From NCBI GenBank assembly GCA_964200075.2, contig CAXNAA020000208.1, positions 1-24,351 of the forward strand: a stretch of 24,351 bases of DNA, in the 5' to 3' direction. Below the pieces are notes generated by a model. The model did no database searches and had not been told where the DNA came from. It saw only the letters and a list, made by a program, of their open reading frames with translations. Source of the stretch: Sphacelaria rigidula. Lineage: Eukaryota; Phaeophyceae; Sphacelariales. The position numbers and the translations under genes were made by a program. Positions 1 to 9,800 of this stretch are shown piece after piece; the stretch's first letter is position 1, and each line of letters starts with the position of its first letter.

Positions 1-44
1 TACCAATGTACCGCGCAGATATCGGGGCGGCTTTTAATGTGAAG

Positions 45-45
<1 letters not shown>

Positions 46-75
<30 letters not shown>
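46..75. repeat. CAA trinucleotide microsatellite
   Basis: About ten uninterrupted ACA units. No supporting coding context. Confidence 0.9.
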
Positions 76-77
<2 letters not shown>

Positions 78-107
78 ACCGAAATGTTGTGGTCGTACGG
101 GAAAACC

Positions 108-161
108 CAATTTCGGGGAATTTCGGCGATCCGATCGGATCACCTGAATTCCCCGAAATTG
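108..161. repeat. Nested palindrome (cruciform-capable hairpin)
   Basis: Perfect 15-bp arms CAATTTCGGGGAATT (108-122) and its complement (147-161) enclose a second perfect palindrome, GATCCGATCGGATC (128-141). The arms resemble the CCCCGATTT words of the dispersed family at 4.8 and 21.9 kb. Confidence 0.8.
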
Positions 162-1779
162 TTTCTTCATTTGGGATCCCAATATTTCGGTTATTGACAT
201 CCAAATTTTTAGGACATGTAGCAGTTATAATTAGCTACCAGTAGTAGGTAAAGGAATGGAACCATATTTCGAAGATTTAGTGTCGATACGAAGATTTTAA
301 TCCTCCGGGTTCTCATCCTCAATGAAAATCTCCATCCTCAACATAGATGAACGGCTGTTTGGGAACGAAATACCCTGCCGAGGGTAGTTTATCCTCGAGA
401 GGATGAAAATCGCGATAGACGATTTTTATGTGGGTAGCCGAATGGCCGCGTGTGCGCGTGTGCAACAACAGCACGACCACTGCTGCCGACACACACACCA
501 TCGGGGGTTGTGAATGCAGTAGCTTACTCCACCGTTCGGTGCGATGCCGCTATGTTGCCCGCAGTGGATGCGCTGGTGATGCATCTCTCTCCAAACAGAC
601 AACGAGTTCGCCATCAAAACCGCCGGGCGGCCACACAGCTGCGCCATCATTTCAACAGCGCCGCGGCACCTTCGTGCCAAACTTCTCTCTTCTGCGCGCT
701 CTGATATTATATTGTCTATACACATCAATACCCTTTAATGTTTTTTCAATGCGAGGCGTTATACAAGTGACGACTGAAAAAAAAGTGGGTCCTACACTTT
801 AATCAAGTTGTTGTGCGCATCAATGCACGGGTTACTCTATGGGCGCGTCGCCAGTTTGCGTGTTGGTGGGGTGTTCAGATCATCGCATGTTTTGTGTTTC
901 GCAGTCACACTGGACCACATCTTGGATCGGTTCCTGGTTGTCGTACACTCTGTGACTTCAATTTTTCAACACGGGATTCCTTAAAGTACGAATGTTTTTT
1001 CTTTGGGGTGAACCTCGGTCTGTCGATAATATATTTCTGGGCACCTAGACCTCAAGATTGAAAAATTCGAGTTTTGAAGGGGGGGGGAGGGGGTGTACTC
1101 ATGATCATGCATGTCATAGTCATCAGGTCATTAACCTCGCAACCCCAAAAAAGCCGGGACGGAGCACGCCGAGTTTCCGCCGGACCGGACTCGCACTCAA
1201 TCACCAAGCGCGAGGGAGGGGGGAGGGGGCAGGGGTGGACGCACCCACCCTGACACCCAGCCTCACCCTGACACCCAGCCTCTTGTCCCCTGTAGTTTTT
1301 TGCCGAGGCGTTGTTGGCGAATGCGGTCAGCTGCCGTGTACAGAGATCCTTGGCATGCACACCGCTGAGATGACGGACATACCACCCCTCCAAGCTCGTC
1401 ACCTACTATGATAACATTTATGAGATCGTGTTCCGTGTCATGTGTCTCGACTACCCACCACTAATAGTCATCCGGGCAAATTTCGCGAGGCGTGAGATAA
1501 TGTTGCTGCTTTGGCTACAGACTGTTGTCGCTACCATGCGCTCGTGTATTGTACATAAATATGTGTAAGCGTTGCCGTCATCCGAGGTCATCGGGACAGG
1601 GCGGGCAAGGAGCAGAAGCAAATATACGAACCTCGCAAAGCCCGCCAGACTTCTCGGTTTTTGTCGGTGATTGTTGATCATTTATTTTCAACAATTTCAA
1701 CAAAAAATTCAAAAAAGCACAAAAAAATCACAAAATAATGGCACAAGTCGAAAAAATTCTCTCCGGGAGGGGGGGCTCC
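162..1779. other. Intergenic, no gene seen
   Basis: No supportable coding region on either strand. It contains the tandem pair at 1247-1282 and a G-rich run at 1078-1092. Open frames here are short and overlap one another on both strands. Confidence 0.5.
1247..1282. repeat. Two perfect 18-bp tandem units
   Basis: ACCCTGACACCCAGCCTC occurs twice in direct succession, next to a G-rich/C-rich tract (1078-1250). Confidence 0.85.
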
Positions 1780-1990
1780 GTGTCCGAAACGTTTATCTCA
1801 ACAGAACCATAAACACCGAAATATTCTGGAAGATAAAATGCAAGTGCACTAGAGCTCTACCCGGTCGTGATGTGTGACCTCACTCATCCTGAACGAAAAA
1901 ACTATTTCCAATTTGTTAGTATCGAGTTAACAGTGAATCTGAGTAGTTACAACAGCAGTTTTCTGTCTGGGAATATCCAAAGGTCGAAAT
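1780..1990. repeat. Single copy of the dispersed repeat also seen near 16.2 and 17.0 kb
   Basis: Contains ACCGAAATATTCTGGAAGA, CCGGTCGTGATGTGTGACC and CTCACTCATCCTGAA. These match the arms flanking the nested MITE at 16.1-17.1 kb, the last in the complement of 16955-16970. No coding potential is evident. Confidence 0.6.
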
Positions 1991-2544
1991 TGTTCGATTT
2001 AACGGCATTGTATTAAATGCGGGTGGATTTGTTGTGTGGATGGACACAACGGCACAACACGGCGGGAGAGTGTACTAGCATTGTCATTCCGAACGATTTT
2101 CGATACTTTTTAAGGTTCTTCAGGTTCATCGTCAAAAAAAGATCCACCCTCACTTTTTTCAAATGCCGGGTTTCTGGCGTGAAGACGAAAAATAACGTGA
2201 AATAATGTGATGGTCAAGCAACACCGAGGGTCCTCCCCAATGTGGGGCGACCAAATACCTACAGGTGGATCATCTGGTCCCATTCCTATCCGACATCCTG
2301 ACACCGGTTGAAGTACCAACTCTTCCGCAAAAGGCGTCTCGTTCACGACGCGTACTGGCGCATGGTTGCGCGTTTGCCGCTCGACGCTCCCGCCTGGTTC
2401 AGGTTCGGCTGTTGTAGTTGCTCTTCGAGCAGGCCTTTGACCGTCGAATCCATGAACGATTGATTGTTGGCTCGAAGGTCTGAGAACAATGAATAACTAA
2501 GGGTGCTGGAACGGAACAACGCCAGTATGACGCGGCAATGAATG

Positions 2545-3099
2545 CCTCCTGTCTCCAAGTCTGGGCGGCTATGTTTGTACGGGCCCTTGACCGAGTCCGA
2601 TTTGATTTTTGTTTTTGTTGGTGCCTTCTTGAACACGTTTTGGGTTCTAACGAAACATATTCTTGACAGTCGGCGCATGACCTACGCGGCCGAACAGCCG
2701 CTGAAAAACAGTCGATCCGAAAATGGCCGTATTTCACCCCCTGTCCGGGACGAAGAAAAAAAAGTTGAAAAAAACGTTAAAACTCTTCTTTTTCAGAGGC
2801 TAGCTACGCCTTGTCCAACACCACTTTCCTCACGTCATAACTTGTGTGTAACACGAGAACGGCAAAAATCAGCAGAATCTGGCTAAATCGGGAATCGACG
2901 CGGCAAAAGTTGCGTCAATTTTGGCCAAATATTGTGCTCACAGCAAACTCTACTGAAGTATTGTTGGAGTTTTGCTCGTTCTATGAGCATCTCCATAATT
3001 TCGTCTCTTCACCGATCCTAGCTATGGCATCGTGAGCGCCTCCGTTCGGAAGATACGACCTGCACCCATCAACCACCCAGACGTGCGGGACAGAGGAAG
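2545..3099. mobile_element. Decayed relative of the TA-flanked palindromic MITE
   Basis: The left half repeats landmarks of the 16.35 kb element in the same order: CCTCCTGTCTCC near 2546, GTACGGGCCCTTGACCG near 2578, GCCGAACAGCCGCTGAAAAA near 2690, AAAATGGCCGT near 2720 and a CCCC..GAAAAAAAAG block near 2740. The right terminus GGGACAGAGGAAG (3087-3099) is followed by TA. The interior of the right half is strongly diverged and the left end is approximate. The right end lies about 150 bp beyond the last MsrA exon. Confidence 0.65.
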
Positions 3100-3252
3100 T
3101 ACGGATACAACTGCATACATCGACGAACAAATATGGTGGTCGCGCACATCATGAGGTTTTCACCGAGTGGAGGGGAATGATCCGAAAGCAGTAATCGCTG
3201 AGAAGCACTATATATTGTGCATAAGGGCAGTGCCCACTCTCCTACATTCACA

Positions 3253-3862
3253 TCACTGGACAGTTGCATCTTTGTCCACCTCGGGATTAAAGTCTTCCTC
3301 TCGTATTGGAACAACAACCGTCCGTACGTCATCGCCTTCCCACCAAGGCAGCGACGCTGCACCCGCTACCACCTCCACCGCCCCCTGTCCCCCTACACTG
3401 TCACTCTCGTCATATACGTCACTTTTCTTCATATCTCGGTTCACAGGTTCCTGACTGCCAGCTGCAATCGTATTCCCCACGTCGGTTGCCAGTTCTCGCG
3501 CTTCAGTCGCAGCAACATTACCGCCGTTTTTCCCCCCAGAGTGTGCAAAAGTTCGTTGATCGCCTCCTCTATTCTGCATTATTCGAGTTGAATCTTCCCC
3601 TGCTGACTCATCGTCCGAAATAGGTATGCCCCCGAGGTTCAATGTGTTCAATGTGCTCCGCGGTGTCTCACGCTGTGCATACCCTTGAACCGCTCGTGTT
3701 GCTGCGGTATAGGAAACATCGCTGAGTGCGTTGTTCGAATCGCGATGTGCACAATTTAGCTGTGCTCTTGCCCATGCGATTGCCATGTCTGCGACGTGTT
3801 TCTGCAAATCATCGTGAGGAAACAAGGCCGCTTGATACTGAGGACCCCAGTCATTTCCCTGC
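3253..3862 (-). CDS. msrB-msrA: MsrB-MsrA exon 7 (MsrA C-terminal half with long insertion)
   Basis: Starts [20 protein letters not shown], matching MsrA RQGNDxGTQYRSAIxxHDxEQ, with the active-site Asp and Tyr present. The acceptor is TCGTGCAG ending at 3863. After [14 protein letters not shown] comes roughly 140 residues rich in Ser, Asn, Gly, Asp and Glu with no MsrA similarity I can see. Then [16 protein letters not shown] resembles the family's TEIxPxxxFxxAE, which normally runs straight into YHQxYL. Here the frame reads VDKDATVQ and stops at 3253. A donor (GAG|GTGGAC) at 3279 could lead to another terminal exon, for example 3111-3069. Confidence 0.72.
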
Positions 3863-6800
3863 CTGCACGATGGAACCAAGAGAACGAAATGGTAGCATTT
3901 AGTATCCAGATACTGTCGAAGCGCTACTCATGTTTAGTTAAGATGGCAGCGCAACGACGAAATCACCGTAACAAAGCATGAGTACGCAATCGATCTTCTT
4001 TGAGGGTTTGTTCCATCATAGTCCTAGCGATAAAGTTCATCGCCCAAATAAGCGACGGTATATTCCAAGCATAATCGCACATCACCGACAATATTCGCCA
4101 GTTTCATGAAGTGTGAATGAAGATGAGAAGCTGTCCGTTCGACAAGCCTTTCCATTTTACGTCGAACCATGATCACGTCCGCATGCAAGACTATTTTCTA
4201 TGGAGACCAATCCAGAATCTGGCAGGGCCCCAATCTGTGCCACCTCGGGGGGATTCAGGTTCGCAAAACCCAGATCCGTGTGTACCCCATTATGGCTTCA
4301 CAGATTTGTTGGAATAGTTCAGTACACGGAGGGTCATTTTCTGCAGGGATGTTGTATCACGGTGAAGCCGAAGAACAGGCAAGCAGCGAAGCATCCCTCA
4401 AGAGCAGCGCCGTACCGTAGTACCCTAGTGAACAGTGCAGTGCAGTACACCCTACCACCACAGAACACGATAATGCATTGTGGCAATACATTATGGTACA
4501 GTCGGTTTTGCGAGAACAGTGCACAGTGTGCGAGAAGAGTTCACGAGTGCAGTGCCATTCATCACCGTCAACACTACTTATCCGCTTGTCGAACCCCGTG
4601 CGAAGCTGCTCCAGCAACCGGCGCTGGCAGGCACTATTACGAGACTGTCTGCTGCTGCGATTGCAAAAATATCAAACATCTGTTGTCCTGTCACCGTACT
4701 TCACTGTGCGCACGTCACTTCCTACAGATTCGGGAGACCTCGACTTTTCCATAATCTGCGCTCAGATTCGGGGAAACCCGTTCCCAAATCGTAACAGACG
4801 AGTCTGAGCTTCCCCGATTTGAGCCAAATTGGGGGCCATAATAGGCGTTTCCCGATTTGAGTTGCCTCGATCTGCGTACAGATCGAGTTTTGTGACTGCC
4901 GTAAAACATGGTCTAACTCTTTGATAACTCTTCGTGAATGGGACCCCAAATAAGCGTTTAGGGGGCAATATCACGCAGCAAAAGCACAAACCGCCCGAAC
5001 AACGCACAACAAGTACATTCCGGGAACCAGCGTTGTGTCTCGCGAGATTTTGAGACACGGCGACATCTACCAAACCTGGGCATAGATCAAAACGTTCCAC
5101 ATGGCCATAACAACAACAGGGAGATATGATACTAGGTGGTAATCCAAGAGCGGTTGTACACGGCTTATCAGAGCCATGTTGCTGAATACTTGAGCTCTCA
5201 CTGTACCGCATTCTCACCTGTCGCCGGTAGTGGGGTCGTGCATGTCGAAAAACCGCCGCGTCAGGGACTCGTACGAAACGACAACAGGATCAAAACCCAC
5301 CCTCACTGCTTCTATGCGTCCTGCAAGGCCAGCGCAACAAGGAATGGAAATCGATTTAAATGGACTTCGGCGTGGATTTCAGTGTTGCGATTCGGAAACC
5401 TGGACACGCGTTTCGTGTGGATGTAGTGGGAACACGGGGGATATGGTATCTCTCCACATAACTTCGATCACCCATGCGTTGATATTGCCTCAGCCGGATG
5501 CATGAAGGTAAGGGCAGGCGAAGAATGGTATCAAAGCTATAGCTCGTCATCATTGTCAATTGGACGGTTCGTACAATGGACAAGCGCAAGGGAATGTAAC
5601 ATTTGCCTTCAAAAGTTGTCAAGGGCGACTTTTCAACAACCTCGGAGCACTACGTTCGTGACTAAGTGGGAGCCTCAAAGTCAGTAACACATTCTCGGGA
5701 CAAACAGAACTCGGTTTGCGATGACCAACAAGCGCTTTCCCTGGGACGCATGGAACATTGCTCGATAACCTTGGGCTCACCGACATAGCCACAGTAGGCC
5801 TCATGAACTCCTGCAGAGGATAGCATGTCGTCTCGCACGTGCCAGAAGCATCCGCCAGCAAAGGTTGCTGTTTCTAGCTCGATAGCTGCCACATGCGAAA
5901 GAAAAGGAATCGTGCTTTGAGCAAGCAAATGCTCTTATCCACCGTTGACTGAACGGTCGACGAGGGAAAGGGACTGCTGAACCTCTCTCGCGATAAAAAA
6001 TAAAAGAAAGCACCGCAGAAGGAAGGTGAAGAATCAAAACAAATAAAAAAGAAAACGAATCGTGTGTTGATCTTCCTCCTGTATGATCCCGGCTGGTGCA
6101 CCCACATATTCCGAAAGGTGTAGACTGGCGTCCAGAATAGATGGGATGACAACACACACACCGTTGAACTATACTTGGTCTGATCCACACTGAAAGAAAC
6201 CGAGCGGATCCATTGTGAATGCCCGCGATACCTCGAAAAAGGGGGTTTGAAGTTGCATTCACGCGGTCGCACTGGAAGAATCGCTGCGCTTCACTCTACC
6301 TTGCAAGGCTTGACCAAAGGAACCCAGGTCCTCTACAGAAACGGTCGGCCGATGAATAGGTCGACATTCCAATGGGAGTGAAACCCGTGGAGGAACGTAC
6401 TTAAGCGCAGATCGGTTGATGCAAAATCTGCGTGCACGGCAAGAGACCAGAGCAAACACATGGGCCGCACGCGAGGAGAACAGGGTAGATTCTCTCACTT
6501 GGGATCATTTCCGCCCGAGAAGTACGCAGATCAACATGGATAGCGAAGTGAGCGGGGTCAGTAGAATTCATGACGCTGGCAAAATGTGAAGTACCCCCTC
6601 ACATTCGTGAGTAGTGATTTGTCATCACTGCTAACGTGATATTATTGCATGAGTAAAGGGTGACGCCGAGGTACATGTGCCGGAAACTCACAGGTTTCTA
6701 CATGACCTTGTCACTGCCGGGCACAGGAGAGGTCAGCCAGGCAAGAAGACGAAAGCAGATTCTGTGTAAGACAATCGGCATCTTACCCTTGGAAAGCTGC

Positions 6801-9800
6801 TGACGGTTACAACATGCTTGGCGTTCACAGGTGCGCACCCTGCTTCGTGGCTGTTATACCTCTGAACATTGGGACCTGGACCGTCGTTAAACACATGCCC
6901 CAGGTGAGCCCCGCTCCTTGCGCACAAAACCTCCGTACGCCTCAATGGCCCTTCCTCCTCCCGTAAGATCTGAAAATGACAAGGCGGCCAAGATCGGACG
7001 CAGCAACGTCTTCCAGATCACGGACGATATCCTCACTTTCGGTAGTTTCGATCTTTAAAACGGAGTATTCAGTCAACGCATCTCCAGAAGTACTGGGGAT
7101 CTTTCTGATGGCAACAAGATCCCATTTCCACAGTGGAAATCCGAAGATGCAAGCATTTCGGACGAAGTCACAAACATGTCCACTAGTGACCACGAACGAG
7201 TAAGGAGCATGAGACTGACTTCAGTCATTAACATGTGTCATGGGTTTCCGGGTATTGGCGGTCGAAACAAAGTAGACGCCGCATGGTCTTCTCAGAAGTG
7301 GGGAGTCTGGGTTGCATCAACTGACTAGGAATGTTACGGTAAAAATACGGATGTGCGGGGGGGAAACGGACGAAAAGAGCCAAAATTCACCGAATAGTGA
7401 ACGTTGCAGCCAATGGGTCTGTCGAGTTCTCGAAAACTCGATTACTTTAAGGGGTTTCAGCGCCTACCGTGACTACGGTATAATATTTTTCAACAACTGC
7501 AGGAGGGCGGTGGCGTGCAGGCATCGCCGGTGCGCCATATGACACAATACGCGACGTGTTGAGCAGAAGAGATTCGCCACAACAGTGTGGGCGTCAGCGC
7601 TGTATTGTACTGTTTGGATGTGAATCAAATCCAAAACTGATGTAGTTGTTATGCAAACGTGGACGGGTAGTGCAGTACAGGAGCAGGCATGGCTGGGGGG
7701 CGACGCGGTAGAGCCGAGCTATACTCTTGCGCAATGAGGGGAACGACTCGATATACCGTGGTGATTTCTTTCTTGACTCAATCAAGAAGGCGCCAAGAAG
7801 CGCTGAAGCTCGAACTCTGTCTGCGTAGGTCATCTGGTAAGCTTCTGGGATCGGCGGCAAACCTATCGACTCTCTGAAAGTTCCTATCGTATTGGATCTT
7901 CAAAAAGGTACAAGTGTCCATGAGGCGACGGGTATATCTCTCTACTCCCACCGCCCCGCCGCCCGTAGCCTGTACAGAGGACAAGGATAGGACCTGAAGG
8001 TCTCTTTCGTTTGACCTCCCGCATACAGGGAATGGCATCCACCACTTTGGCGAGAGTGGTGTCTCAAGAGCTCTTGAGCGTCGAATACACACCTTATGTG
8101 AAATAATATTTTGCCGGAGATTTTGCCGGAGAGATGGCATTTGCCAACTTATTTTTGAAACATGTGTCGACTTCAGGAGGGCAGTGAAACATGGAATAAA
8201 GACAGCCACACACAATGACATCACTGCAGAGCACCTCCTTGGGGGGCATGTAAGTCAAGCTTCTCCCAGCGAAGGCCCTCAAGATAATGTCGAGGAAAAC
8301 TGCAGGACACACGATGGCGAACACTGGAGGACACACGATTGCGCAATGTTTTTGTGGCAAGGCTGTACCTCATGCAGATATATCTCTTCTCAATGCACAC
8401 CGCGTTGGCGCTACTCTTTATAAGTGACTATTCGAACAAACGGAAGTCACCGGCTTCATAGGTACGGGTAGGTATGTAGTAATTGATCTGAAATTGGGCT
8501 GTTTTTCGTTGTTTTCGACCATCCTTGTACGGGTTATATTCAGGATTTTTGGTGGATACACGTACGCTACCCAAGCCATATTTTCCGCAGAGAACTGAAA
8601 CAAATGCATTCTTTGGGTATTTCGTTGTGTAGGCCTAGTCTGGGCTTCATTTCCCTTCATCAGCTTACTACAGCCCGGGACAGAAGCAGCAAGGCAGCTA
8701 GAAAAATGATATGCAGCCAGCATCGATAATATTTTCACAAGCACAGTCATGAAACAAGCGTACGATCTACCTTCGAAAGGAGGCGGCGCTTTAGCACACG
8801 GGGTTGCACATGCAAGAGGTATACATGTTTTTGTCAGCTGTTTTGATGTCCCGAGTGAAGAGTGCTCGATTATCTTCGCCACTGCATCTCTCAACAACTT
8901 TTTTTATCGCGGTACCGACTATATTTGTGAGACAATATACGCCAACCCTGGCCAGCCGGTGGCCATCGCGTGGGTGATGTCTGTACGGCACCGATCACAA
9001 CACGAGCCATCCTGGGAAACAGCACGACAGCCAACAAGAGGGAGCCAACAGCGTTGATGCGGCACAAGTCCTTATTTCGAGGTTGTTCCGCCCGGGCAGC
9101 ACGAAACAACATACAACGACAACAACACCATCGTGTCTCGTGCCCCTTATCCTAAGTCGTGCATGGATGCAGGAGCAAGCGAAGGGCAAATGAAGACTGT
9201 CATGTCAACCCCAGCCACCGCAACCATACCGCGGGCACGGCAACGCTGAAAGCGAAATAACCCGTGTAACCGCTTGTGCGGCCGCGGTTGTCCTGAGTAT
9301 CATCTCACCACCGCACTGTACTGTACTGTACTGTACCACGGCTGCGGGACCCAGAAGGTCGGGAAACCCATGTGTGACGGAGGACATACTAGAAGTCGAT
9401 TTTGATCATATAATGTTTTACATAATATGGAGAGACTGGAAAATAATAATGATAATAATGATGATGATGATGATGATAATAATAATAATTGATTATTTGA
9501 AGTTAGTGTTTTTGTTACACGAAATAACCCGTACCTATGAAACCACTGCCAAACGGATATTTTCCGGTTGAAAGCAGTGTTAAGTTTTTCGAGCCATGAT
9601 GACTTTATCCCGATGAACGTTCAATACCTACACTCGGAGATTGGTGAAAAGATCAAAGTGCCCCAAAACTATCCGAAGGGAAAACCATTTCAAAAATAAG
9701 CTTTGAACCACTTTCTGACTAAGCGATCATCAAGCTCCATGACACACAGCCCCAGATCCTGGCTCCGTGCTACAATGGCGCGAACAACTTAATCACGATC

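Noticed and set aside
2343-2737. Overlapping minus-strand open frames of about 110 residues
   Set aside because: They overlap the decayed MITE and each other and match nothing.
6942-7193. Minus-strand frame upstream of MsrB exon 3 as a longer exon
   Set aside because: It is in a different frame from [11 protein letters not shown]; the CATTTTCAG acceptor at 6970 explains the exon start better.
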